Under the pieces are notes generated by a model. It did not search any database. It had not been told where the DNA came from and was given only the letters and a program-made list of their open reading frames with translations. Made by a program: the position numbers and the translations under genes. DNA of 64,000 nucleotides, from assembly GCF_024171485.1 (NCBI RefSeq), contig NZ_JALJZX010000002.1, positions 434,001-498,000 on the forward strand, in the 5' to 3' direction. Positions 8,243 to 15,535 of the stretch are shown here, in pieces. The stretch's first letter is position 1. Every line of letters begins with the position of its first letter. This stretch comes from Chryseobacterium sp. HSC-36S06. Lineage in GTDB: Bacteria > Bacteroidota > Bacteroidia > Flavobacteriales > Weeksellaceae.

Positions 8243-8271
8243 AAAAAAAAAGCAAGCAAAGTGCTTGCTTT
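8243..8271 (-). terminator. Terminator of the DUF892 gene
   Basis: Perfect 10-bp stem AAAGCAAGCA / TGCTTGCTTT (8249-8258 and 8262-8271) with a 3-base loop, followed on the minus strand by nine T. It begins 12 bases after the stop codon at 8284. Confidence 0.92.
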
Positions 8272-8283
8272 ATCATGTTATAA

Positions 8284-8973
8284 TTAATCCATATCATCAT
8301 CCTCATCCTCCTCTTCGTCGTCTTCCTCGTCCGCAGCACGGAAATTAATTGAAGATTCAGCAATGTCGGTAAGATCGAGATCGGTTTCTTCCTCTTCTTC
8401 CAGCGTCTGGTGCAGCAGATCCGCAGCTCTGTCTAACTGCAGGGTTTCTGCTAATGCTACCAGCCCTCCATATGACGCAATTTCATAATGTTCTACTTTC
8501 TGAGCGGCGATGATTAGCGCTGCATCTCTGGTCATGGTTCCTTCCTCGGTTTCTTTGATGATGTTTTCACCCTCTTTTACGATACCGATGATGGCATCAC
8601 ATTTTTTGGCTTCCGGACTTTCTCCGATTGATTTAAATACTTTTTCAAGCCTTGAAACCTGTTTCTGGGTGACCAAATGATGGTCTTCGAAAGCATCCTG
8701 AAGATCCTCGGTGGTTGCAGCTTCCTTCATTTTCGGCAATGCTTCGAGGATATGTTTTTCAGCAAAATACATATCTTTCAGTCCGTCGAGAAAAAATTTA
8801 TAAAGGGCACCTTCTTTAGTTGCTTCCTGGCTGTAATCACGGTTTCCGGAACTGTTGCCCGTCATTCCGTTTTGACTGGTGGTTGTCCGGGATCCCGCAG
8901 TACTTTTCTTAACTGCTGTTTTCGTTGCTTCTGCAGTGGAAGTTCCCGCTGCTTTTGTTTTATCTGATTCCAT
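8284..8973 (-). CDS. DUF892 / YciF-type ferritin-like protein with acidic tail
   Basis: A 229-residue protein started at ATG 8973 (MESDKTKAAG); a longer frame would overlap the upstream gene. Residues 1-65 are Ser, Thr, Ala and Gly rich and probably disordered. The core (about 65-205) is the DUF892 four-helix ferritin-like fold, with LYKFFLDGLKDMYFAEKHIL, KKCDAIIGIVKEG and AAQKVEHYEIASYGGL carrying the usual Glu/His positions. The end is a run of Asp and Glu. DUF892 proteins are linked to stress and stationary phase. A second paralogue is at 40599. Confidence 0.85.
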   Translation of the reverse strand: MESDKTKAAGTSTAEATKTAVKKSTAGSRTTTSQNGMTGNSSGNRDYSQEATKEGALYKFFLDGLKDMYFAEKHILEALPKMKEAATTEDLQDAFEDHHLVTQKQVSRLEKVFKSIGESPEAKKCDAIIGIVKEGENIIKETEEGTMTRDAALIIAAQKVEHYEIASYGGLVALAETLQLDRAADLLHQTLEEEEETDLDLTDIAESSINFRAADEEDDEEEDEDDDMD

Positions 8974-8996
8974 AATATTTTTATTTAATGTGGTAA

Positions 8997-9028
8997 GGAA
9001 AAAGGACCGACCATAAAAGCCGGCCCTT
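8997..9028 (-). terminator. Terminator of the low-complexity protein gene
   Basis: On the minus strand AAGGGCCGGC pairs with GGTCGGTCCTT using two G-U pairs, followed by five T. It is placed between the stop at 9038 and the DUF892 start at 8973, so the two genes are probably separate transcripts or partly read through. Confidence 0.7.
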
Positions 9029-9037
9029 ATTAGTTTA

Positions 9038-9886
9038 TTAAGAATTTCTTCCGCCCCGGCTTCCGAAGCCGCCTCTACGGCCGGATGCGCCACGTGCACT
9101 TCTTCCGTCGGAAGTAAATCTACCCTGACTGTCCCTCATTTGGTTAGTGCTTCCTCTTCCGCCACCGCGAGAAGAACTACCTCCCTGGCCTCCGCCTCTT
9201 AAAGAACTTCCTCCAGAGCGACCACTCTGTGAACCTCTGGAAGAACCTCCGCCGGAGCGTGATCTTCCGCTGCCAGTTGTGTACTGATTTCCGAAAAACG
9301 GATGTCCTTCGCGGGCACCTCTTCTGTCGCTTCCGCCACGGTTACTTCCACCTGATGAACCTCCTCTCGAAGATCCGCCCTGTGAGCCTCCTGAAGAATT
9401 TCCCCGGCCTCCTCTTGAAGATCCGCTGCCTGAGCCTGAAGATCTTGAAGAACCGCCCTGGTTTCCTCCTCTGGAAGAACCACCTCTTGAACCTGCCTGA
9501 GAACCTCCTCTAGAGCCGCTGCGTGAAGAACCTCCTCTGGAGCCTGACGAGCTGAATCTGCCCTGACTGTCCCGTCTTTGGTTACCGGTATTTCTTCTAC
9601 CGTCGTCGTCATCATCATCGTCCTCTTCGTCATCATAATCGTCGTCGTTATCGTCATCATCGTCATCGTCATAATCATCATAGAATTCCTGATAACTGTC
9701 TTCGTAGTCATCATCATAGTCTTCGTCGGCCTGGGCATCTGCATAACCGTCTTCATAACCGTCTTCGTACGCCTGTTGGAAGATTTCTTCCAAGTCGAAA
9801 TCTTCTTGCTGGTTTCTGCCTCTTGAGTTTCCTCTGCCGGAGGAAGAATTTGATCTTCCTGAGCCGGAATTTTGTCTTGTAGCCAT
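9038..9886 (-). CDS. Low-complexity protein with Asp block and SRGG repeats
   Basis: A 282-residue protein of unknown function. Residues 1-27 are Ser/Gly/Arg rich. Residues 28-95 are acidic, with Tyr-Glu-Asp repeats turning into nearly pure Asp. Residues 96-282 are Ser-Arg-Gly-Gly repeats. Two copies of RDSQGRF (105-111 and 251-257) bracket the basic half, and GHPFFGNQY (194-202) lies between them; similar short motifs occur in some phage proteins. The chain should be largely disordered, with opposite charges at its two ends. Ser/Gly reading in frame and a clean ATG with an isolated terminator support a real gene. Confidence 0.75.
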   Translation of the reverse strand: MATRQNSGSGRSNSSSGRGNSRGRNQQEDFDLEEIFQQAYEDGYEDGYADAQADEDYDDDYEDSYQEFYDDYDDDDDDDNDDDYDDEEDDDDDDDGRRNTGNQRRDSQGRFSSSGSRGGSSRSGSRGGSQAGSRGGSSRGGNQGGSSRSSGSGSGSSRGGRGNSSGGSQGGSSRGGSSGGSNRGGSDRRGAREGHPFFGNQYTTGSGRSRSGGGSSRGSQSGRSGGSSLRGGGQGGSSSRGGGRGSTNQMRDSQGRFTSDGRSARGASGRRGGFGSRGGRNS

Positions 9887-10276
9887 AATAATAAATGTTT
9901 TTTAGTTGTATATTATGTTAACTAAAACTATACCGACATAAAATCTAAAACGTTAATTATCCGTTAATTAACAGTTAAAAAGTTATAAATTGATTTAACT
10001 TTTACTCCTTATTTATATATACGAAAAAGGGTGTTTTTAATGCTTTGAGTTGGCTGTAGAAACGATCGTTTTTATGACTAGATGTTAACGATCGTATTCA
10101 GAAATTGAAGATTTAAGCGCAGGAAAATTCCTCGCGCGTTTTAAAGGTGAATTTTCGCTGAGTGAGAAGCAGTGGGGGTATAATTTAGGAGATTTGCGGA
10201 TGATGCATCAACCTTTTAAAAAGTGAAAAAGGTCGACTATTTCACTGTACGGACTACAAGAAATAAGAATGTTGGT
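9887..10276. other. 390-base intergenic region with paired AACGATCGT sites
   Basis: AT-rich, no gene seen. The 9-mer AACGATCGT, part of a palindrome, occurs twice at 10061-10069 and 10087-10095, 26 bases apart start to start. The sites lie about 175-200 bases upstream of the low-complexity protein start and could be operator sites. The left half is very AT-rich, with several TTAA runs. The right end holds the HNH gene terminator, listed separately. Confidence 0.5.
10217..10246 (-). terminator. Terminator of the HNH gene
   Basis: Arms AGTGAAA (10222-10228) and TTTCACT (10240-10246) with an 11-base loop; on the minus strand a T tract follows. It lies 30 bases after the stop codon at 10277. Confidence 0.7.
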
Positions 10277-11038
10277 TTAGTCAGGAATTTTAACACTTGA
10301 CCAGTTTTCTCCGCTTTTAATCCGCCAGACCTGCATTTCTGAGATTCCGAACTGTTTTGCAATCTGTTTGGATGGTTTGTTCCGCCTCAACAGCAGTTTG
10401 ATGTGGATCACCTGGGTGGACGTGAGCTTCATTCCGTTTGCACGGGGTTTCGGATTGTATTTGCGCCATTTCTTTTCCTCAATAACCTTTGGGTTTTTGC
10501 TTTGATGGAGCGTATTTTCCTCCTGACTCATCCATCTTAGGTTGGTCACCGTATTGTCGAGCTTATTGTAATTAAGGTGCCCAACAATGGTCTGTTCCGG
10601 TTTTGGTGGCGGCAGAAAACAGGTGGCGACCAGCCGGTGAACCATAAAATGATGGTTAACAGTTCGTTTTTTCAGATTGCGGGCCAGTTTCTTACTCAGC
10701 TGCGCTTTCTTTTTTTCGATGTGATTTGTAGTAACTTCAATGCTTGCAGGAGTGCTGTGGTGCTGCTTTTTCAGTCTCCTGAGTTTATACAGTTCAGAGA
10801 TTTCGGTCTTTAGTTCATCAAACAGGATCTGGTCTTTTTCATCTCTGGGTTTATAGAGTTTCAGCCGGATTACTTTGAAGCCTTCCGTAAGTGATCCGTT
10901 CAGAATGCGGCCATCAGAAACTTTATTAAAACTTCTGAAATTTCCAAGGTTAGAGATTTCAAAACGGGTCTTGTTGGTGAACTCAAAATCAAATTCTACC
11001 GCTTTCCACTGTTCTTTTAAAATTTTAGATTTAATCAT
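10277..11038 (-). CDS. NUMOD4/HNH endonuclease-like protein
   Basis: A 253-residue free-standing protein. Residues 11-36 form a NUMOD4 motif (WKAVEF, EISNLGNFRSF). A Lys-rich, probably coiled region spans about 65-125. The HNH_3 motif follows, with VHRLVATCF (H134) and VGHLNYNKLDN (H154, N162) before NLRWMSQEEN. Residues about 205-243 form a helix-turn-helix (STQVIHIKLLL, KQIAKQFGISEMQVWRI). This matches homing-endonuclease-like families, usually found inside introns or phages, but no intron or disrupted host gene is seen here. It may be a domesticated DNA-binding nuclease. The unknown gene lies 41 bases upstream on the same strand. Confidence 0.82.
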   Translation of the reverse strand: MIKSKILKEQWKAVEFDFEFTNKTRFEISNLGNFRSFNKVSDGRILNGSLTEGFKVIRLKLYKPRDEKDQILFDELKTEISELYKLRRLKKQHHSTPASIEVTTNHIEKKKAQLSKKLARNLKKRTVNHHFMVHRLVATCFLPPPKPEQTIVGHLNYNKLDNTVTNLRWMSQEENTLHQSKNPKVIEEKKWRKYNPKPRANGMKLTSTQVIHIKLLLRRNKPSKQIAKQFGISEMQVWRIKSGENWSSVKIPD

Positions 11039-11079
11039 TGTAGTGTTTCAAAAAGGATTCAACAATAAAAACCGCCTCT

Positions 11080-12063
11080 TTAAAATGGCAGCGAGATCGA
11101 TTCCGGGTCCACAAATTCCTGTGTATAAGGATTCTCTAGAAAACTTAGGAACGGCTTCTGGAATTTAATGATATCTTCCTTCTGTATTCCGTAAACCTGC
11201 CAGTAATTTGCGAGCAGCTGGGCAAAGAGATCCTGATCCCAAAATCCGAAAAGGGGCCGGCCGGCATTGGCAGTCATAGGCAAAGATTCTATGGTAACAG
11301 AATTTGTTTCACTCTTAATTTTATATTCAGGTTTATACTGTAAAATGTAATCGGAATAATGGAATCTTGCATACAGTTCTTCAAACTGTACTGGATGCAA
11401 AATGTGGCCTTTCATTTTCTCGAGAATTTCCTGTTGTTTTTCGCCAATTACACCGTTATCCTGTAAGCAGGCGATATAACCGAAGCCATTAACGCCAAAA
11501 GAAAAGAGCAGATTAACGGCATCATCCCGGTAACTGAAGATGTCTGCCGAATATTTAAGGGGGAACACTGCGATACTCCACGGTTTTTTCCCAACAAAGG
11601 CGACAGGTTTCACAATCGACTGCAGCATAAGATGGAAATTCCCAAACCTTTCCCTCAGCATTGGCGAAAGGTTAAAATCCCTGCCCATCTTCAGCATTCT
11701 GTTGCTTTCGTACTGCATTTCGTAGTAGAGTAAGCCGTAAACCATTCTTCCGGTCCAGAGAAACAGAAGGTGCTCATCCAGCGCAGACATACCTTCGTAG
11801 CCTTTATCGTAGGCTTTTTTAATTTTTACATCAAGCTCTTCAAAAGCTTTTTTTACGCGCGGTGCGCAGGGAAGATGTAGATCTGCATAGACATAGCTTT
11901 TAGACTTATCCATCATTTCAATACGGTCAGTATCAAATTTAAAATGCTGCATAAGCCACTCCGGGAAAACAGTCATTTTTTCGGTGGTTAACTCGCCTGT
12001 AAGAAAGCAGAACTGCTCCCCGAATATTAAATCTTCAAAAGGATTGAAAAGTTTGAGTGCCAT
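11080..12063 (-). CDS. Conserved hypothetical protein with N-terminal CFLTGE motif
   Basis: A 327-residue soluble protein started at ATG 12063 (MALKLFNPFED); a longer frame adds 25 residues from promoter sequence. I do not recognise the family. The early segment IFGEQFCFLTGELT looks like half of a treble-clef or HNH-type zinc motif, but only a few Cys follow, so metal binding is doubtful. The rest is mixed helix and strand with many aromatic residues (GRPLFGFWDQDLFAQLLANYWQ). No signal peptide or membrane helix. It lies 41 bases upstream of the HNH gene and may share its transcript. Confidence 0.65.
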   Translation of the reverse strand: MALKLFNPFEDLIFGEQFCFLTGELTTEKMTVFPEWLMQHFKFDTDRIEMMDKSKSYVYADLHLPCAPRVKKAFEELDVKIKKAYDKGYEGMSALDEHLLFLWTGRMVYGLLYYEMQYESNRMLKMGRDFNLSPMLRERFGNFHLMLQSIVKPVAFVGKKPWSIAVFPLKYSADIFSYRDDAVNLLFSFGVNGFGYIACLQDNGVIGEKQQEILEKMKGHILHPVQFEELYARFHYSDYILQYKPEYKIKSETNSVTIESLPMTANAGRPLFGFWDQDLFAQLLANYWQVYGIQKEDIIKFQKPFLSFLENPYTQEFVDPESISLPF

Positions 12064-12224
12064 AAAAAAGTCATTGCGATATTTATTAAACAAGGAGCAA
12101 AGATAATGAATAACGCCGACCTGATTTTTAGACTGCAAAAAATATCTTGGATCTGCTCTTGTATTTGTTGCGTTAAGATCTCTTAAAGATGGACTTTACA
12201 TTTCGGTTTCAGGATAGTTTGATG

Positions 12225-12232
12225 TATTTTTG
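12225..12232 (+). promoter_or_regulatory. -7 promoter box of the DedA gene
   Basis: TATTTTTG fits the Bacteroidota -7 consensus TAnnTTTG and lies 24 bases before the ATG. No clear TTG -33 box is present at the usual distance. Confidence 0.5.
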
Positions 12233-12255
12233 CGGCCACTATATTTAAAGCAACT

Positions 12256-12933
12256 ATGGAGTTTATACAAACGGTACTTGATTTCTTTTTAAACCTCGAT
12301 CAGCACCTTTTTACGATGATCGTGGATTATGGAGTGTGGATTTACCTCATTCTTTTCCTCATTATTTTTGTGGAAACCGGCCTGGTCGTAATGCCGTTTC
12401 TGCCAGGTGACTCACTGCTTTTTGCAGCCGGAACCTTTTGTGCGGGAGTGATTGGTGCATCTGGAGAAACTGCCCACCTTAATCTGTGGCTGATTCTGGG
12501 ATTACTTACGGTAGCAGCAATTTTGGGTGACACCCTTAATTATGCGCTTGGTAAAAACATCGGACTGAAAATTCTGAACTGGAAAATAGGAGAAAAGCAA
12601 CTTGTAAACCCGAAATATATCGCGCAGACTCAGGAATTTTATGAAAAGAATGGCCCGAAAACCATCATCATTGCGCGGTTTGTTCCTATTGTCCGGACTT
12701 TTGCGCCGTTCGTTGCGGGGATTGGCTCCATGAACTATTCGACGTTTATTAAATATAATGTGATTGGCGGCGTGGTTTGGGTATTCAGTTTGACCCTCTT
12801 GGGTTATTTCTTCGGAAATATGCCGATCGTACAGGAAAATTTTGAAACGGTAATCTTTGGAATTATAGGGATTTCAATTCTTCCTATGGTTTGGGAATTT
12901 ATAAATGCTAAATATCTGAAGAAAAAAGATTAA
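12256..12933 (+). CDS. DedA family membrane protein
   Basis: A 225-residue inner-membrane protein of the DedA/SNARE-associated family, members of which act as phospholipid flippases or in membrane homeostasis. Features seen are ETGLVVMPFLPGDSLLFAAG near the N-terminus with the conserved E and F/LPGDS, and GPKTIIIARFVPIVRTFAPFVAG in the middle with the conserved R. About five hydrophobic segments are present. The length is usual for the family. It is transcribed alone, with a terminator directly after it. Confidence 0.9.
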   Translation: MEFIQTVLDFFLNLDQHLFTMIVDYGVWIYLILFLIIFVETGLVVMPFLPGDSLLFAAGTFCAGVIGASGETAHLNLWLILGLLTVAAILGDTLNYALGKNIGLKILNWKIGEKQLVNPKYIAQTQEFYEKNGPKTIIIARFVPIVRTFAPFVAGIGSMNYSTFIKYNVIGGVVWVFSLTLLGYFFGNMPIVQENFETVIFGIIGISILPMVWEFINAKYLKKKD

Positions 12934-12955
12934 TAACCCTGAACAGAATAAAAGA

Positions 12956-12984
12956 AAAAGCCTTCTCTAAAAAAGAAGGCTTTT
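12956..12984. terminator. Bidirectional terminator between DedA and tRNA-Leu
   Basis: GCCTTCT (12960-12966) and AGAAGGC (12974-12980) form a stem flanked by A and T tracts on both sides, so it can serve the plus-strand DedA gene and the minus-strand tRNA. Confidence 0.88.
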
Positions 12985-12987
12985 CTG

Positions 12988-13069
12988 TGCCCGGAACAGG
13001 ACTCGAACCTGCAAGCTTGTGGGCACCCGCACCTGAAACGAGCGTGTCTACCAATTTCACCATCCGGGC
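12988..13069 (-). tRNA. tRNA-Leu (anticodon CAG)
   Basis: An 82-base class II tRNA on the minus strand. The acceptor GCCCGGA pairs with TCCGGGC, the discriminator is A and CCA is not encoded. The anticodon stem CTCGT/GCGGG, using G-U pairs, holds the loop TTCAGGT with anticodon CAG. A long variable arm (GTGCCC..) and T loop TTCGAGT follow. The D loop AAATTGGTAGACA is typical of tRNA-Leu. Confidence 0.93.
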
Positions 13070-13205
13070 AGTGAGGTGCAAATATACAAATTCAGGCTTT
13101 ATATCCTAATAGCAGCACGTATATTTTCTCAAACAATTTGCTGTTATAAATAGAGGTCATTGACCATGTAAATCATTCAGAAAAGTGTTTAACGAGCGGA
13201 TTGCT

Positions 13206-13213
13206 TAACTTTG
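13206..13213 (+). promoter_or_regulatory. -7 promoter box of the SDR gene
   Basis: TAACTTTG matches TAnnTTTG and lies 21 bases before the ATG at 13235. It supports starting the protein at MNLKGKN rather than further upstream. Confidence 0.6.
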
Positions 13214-13234
13214 CCTCTCAAAATAATTAGCATT

Positions 13235-13948
13235 ATGAACTTAAAAGGAAAAAATGCCATTGTAACAGGTGGCGGAAGAGGTCTTGGTAAAGCAGTTGCG
13301 ATTGCTTTAGCGAAGGAAGGCGCGAATATTGGCGTGACAGGACGAAACGAAGAACACCTCAAAAATACCGCTGAAGAATTAAAAGCACTCGGAGTGACGG
13401 CCGCGTATTCCGTTTTCAGTATTGATGATGAAACTGCTGTAAAATCGGGTATTGCAAAATTGGCTGATGAACTTGGCGGAATCGATATCCTGATCAACAA
13501 CGCTGGAATCGGTGATTTCGGATCGATTGCAGACATGCCTTCAGAAACCTGGGAACAGGTCATTAACACCAATTTTTTCGGGGTTTATTATGCAGCAAAA
13601 GCAGTTTATCCGTTCCTGAAAGAGAGAGGAATGGGCGATATAGTGAACGTTGCATCCACCGCAGGTCTGAAAGGCGGACCCAACATGTCAGCGTACGCAG
13701 CATCCAAAGCCGCTGTAGTTTCTTTATCACAGTCGATGATGGCAGAATGGAGAAAAGAAAACATCCGTGTGATTACCCTTACGCCAAGCACGATTGCATC
13801 TGATATGTCAATACAGGGCGGACTTACCGACGGGAATCCTGATAAAGTGCTTCAGCCGGAAGATTTCGCAGAATGGGTGAGGGACATACTGAAGATGAAC
13901 AGAAGAGCAATGATTGCGAACGGTTCAATTTTTTCAACCAATCCATAG
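13235..13948 (+). CDS. 3-ketoacyl-ACP reductase-like SDR
   Basis: A 237-residue classical short-chain dehydrogenase. It has TGGGRGLG (NADP-binding glycine motif), NNAG, a catalytic Ser in NVASTAG and Tyr-Lys in YAASK. It resembles FabG-type reductases but is isolated from fatty acid genes, so the substrate is open. ATG 13235 is preferred because a -7 box ends 21 bases upstream. The C-terminus (MNRRAMIANGSIFSTNP) is somewhat short. A strong terminator follows, so it is a single-gene transcript. Confidence 0.88.
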   Translation: MNLKGKNAIVTGGGRGLGKAVAIALAKEGANIGVTGRNEEHLKNTAEELKALGVTAAYSVFSIDDETAVKSGIAKLADELGGIDILINNAGIGDFGSIADMPSETWEQVINTNFFGVYYAAKAVYPFLKERGMGDIVNVASTAGLKGGPNMSAYAASKAAVVSLSQSMMAEWRKENIRVITLTPSTIASDMSIQGGLTDGNPDKVLQPEDFAEWVRDILKMNRRAMIANGSIFSTNP

Positions 13949-14258
13949 TCTTTTTATTTAAACAGTACATTAAGAATTAATAAAACCGTGTTGGAAATCT
14001 TCCAGCACGGTTTTTTGATCTGTTAAGGAACTTTAAAATTGATTGTGATGATTGATATAAATCGTAATGAAGTAGGTAAATAATTTTGTTTCTGAGCCTC
14101 AGTAAATTGAGTACTTCTAAAGATTCAGTATTCCTGATTAAACTTCAGTCTTGGTCAAAAATTATTATGTTAAACAATGTTAAATCGCTGATAGATGGCA
14201 CCGTTATTGAATTTTACCAAAAACCTTAAACAAAATATTAACTTAAATTTTTACTATT
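13949..14258. other. 310-base intergenic region
   Basis: Holds the SDR terminator at its left end and, presumably, the promoter of the glycine-zipper stress gene at its right end. No gene or clear consensus promoter was recognised in the AT-rich middle. Confidence 0.4.
13982..14016 (+). terminator. Terminator of the SDR gene
   Basis: AAAACCGTG.TTGGAA pairs with TTCCAGCACGGTTTT (one G-U pair) around a short loop, followed by six T. Confidence 0.9.
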
Positions 14259-14798
14259 ATGGAAAATTCAAATTACAAACCAGAATTCAGAAACGATTAT
14301 GTATCAAGAGTATTCAGAACCAGAGAAGAGGCCGACAGCGCTTTCGAGGATCTTCACGGTAGAGGTTACTCTAAAGACGATGTAAACGTAATGATGTCCG
14401 ACAGTACACGTGACCGTTATTTTACAAACAGTGACGCAGATTCTGAGTTAGGAGATAAAGTAGCTGAAAATGCAGGAAAAGGATCGTTAATTGGTGGTGG
14501 AATAGGTGCAGTAGTAGGTGCAGTAGCCGCAATTGGCTCTAATGTTTTATTACCTGGATTAGGTTTGGTAATTGCAGGACCATTAGCAGCCGGATTAGCC
14601 GGAGCCGGAGCCGGAGCTGCAACAGGAGGACTTGTTGGCGCATTAACCGGAACGGGTGTTCCTGAAGATGAAGCAAGAAGATACGAAGACGAAATTAAGA
14701 ACGGTGGAATCTATATGGGCTACAAACCAAGAAACGAAGATGATGCCCGCACGACTTATGACAGATGGTATAATGACGATACAGAATCAAGACTGTAA
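14259..14798 (+). CDS. General stress protein with glycine-zipper segment
   Basis: A 179-residue protein. Residues about 14-50 (YVSRVFRTREEADSAFEDL, GYSKDDVNVMM) match the heat-induced/general stress protein 17M-like domain. The centre (about 72-130) is a long Gly/Ala hydrophobic stretch with GxxxG repeats (GGGIGAVVGAV, AGAGAGAATGGLVGAL), a glycine zipper likely to insert in or stick to membranes. The C-terminus has a second small domain (EDEARRYEDEIKNGG) that handles the YxxxI pattern typical of the family. No signal peptide. Probably stress induced. Confidence 0.82.
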   Translation: MENSNYKPEFRNDYVSRVFRTREEADSAFEDLHGRGYSKDDVNVMMSDSTRDRYFTNSDADSELGDKVAENAGKGSLIGGGIGAVVGAVAAIGSNVLLPGLGLVIAGPLAAGLAGAGAGAATGGLVGALTGTGVPEDEARRYEDEIKNGGIYMGYKPRNEDDARTTYDRWYNDDTESRL

Positions 14799-14819
14799 CC
14801 ATTTGTTTTCATAAAAATT

Positions 14820-14853
14820 AAAAAAGTACATTGCTGATGCAGTGTACTTTTTT
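14820..14853. terminator. Bidirectional terminator between stress protein and FKBP gene
   Basis: AAAAAAGTACATTGC and GCAGTGTACTTTTTT form a stem with one mismatch or wobble and a 4-base loop; A and T runs lie on either side for both directions. Confidence 0.85.
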
Positions 14854-14905
14854 ATTGATGAGTTAATAACTGTGATCAGGATCGCGCTATTAACTGTAAT
14901 TACGA

Positions 14906-15406
14906 TTAATGTCCGGCGTTCCCGTCGATGCCGTGCGCATGACCATGAGCCAGTTCTTCCTCGGTTGCGGGACGGGTTGCCACAACTTCGATATCGAAAT
15001 GAAGAGTTTTCCCTGCCATCGGGTGATTCAGATCTACAGTTACCGCTTCCGGAGTTACTTCCAGAACAATAGCATTTAAATGATTTCCTTCCGGATCCTG
15101 TAAAGGTAAAATTGCGCCAACTGGTGGCATTCCCGACTGTTCGAACATCGCAACAGGCAATTGTGTGGTTGCATCTTCCTGTTTTTCACCGTAGCCCTCT
15201 TCGGCAGTGATGGTAAATGATTTCTGTTCGCCAGCACTCATTCCGTGAAGTTCCTCTTCGAATTTCGGAAGCATCATTCCAACTCCGTAAAGAAAAGTAA
15301 AAGGATTGTCAGCATCCGTTTTTTCGATAAATAATTTTTCTCCGTTTGCTTCCAGAGCGTTCAGCGTGTAATGCACCGCCACTACGTGATTTTTTTCTAT
15401 AGTCAT
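14906..15406 (-). CDS. FKBP-type peptidyl-prolyl isomerase, SlyD-like
   Basis: A 166-residue protein from ATG 15406 (MTIEKNHVVAVHYTL). It has the SlyD order: FKBP half, inserted chaperone flap with EEGYGEKQEDATTQ, then VDLNHPMAGKTLHFDIEV. SlyD proteins speed prolyl isomerisation and act as chaperones. The long His-rich nickel tail of enterobacterial SlyD is reduced to GHAHGIDGNAGH. A frame extended by 8 residues upstream is less likely. It lies downstream of topB on the same strand with a 129-base gap. Confidence 0.9.
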   Translation of the reverse strand: MTIEKNHVVAVHYTLNALEANGEKLFIEKTDADNPFTFLYGVGMMLPKFEEELHGMSAGEQKSFTITAEEGYGEKQEDATTQLPVAMFEQSGMPPVGAILPLQDPEGNHLNAIVLEVTPEAVTVDLNHPMAGKTLHFDIEVVATRPATEEELAHGHAHGIDGNAGH

Positions 15407-15535
15407 ATGATTGAGGTTTTGAGGAATCATAATGCATCCTCGAATTAAAGTTGGTTTTTAAGTAGGTAAGCCAATCTTCCGCAAAGGTAAGATTTTGAAA
15501 ATAATGCTTTGGATTTTATTAAAGGGTTTAAGTTT

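Noticed and set aside
9199-9756. Long second-frame reading frame (185 codons, Met/Thr/Ala/Glu-rich) inside the low-complexity gene
   Set aside because: Shadow frame produced by the repetitive GAT/GGA codons of the real gene; composition is a simple shift of the repeats and it has no start context of its own.
9038-9886. Phage structural gene, because of the GHPFFGNQY motif
   Set aside because: The rest of the protein is disordered Asp and SRGG repeats and no phage genes surround it; the motif alone is too short.
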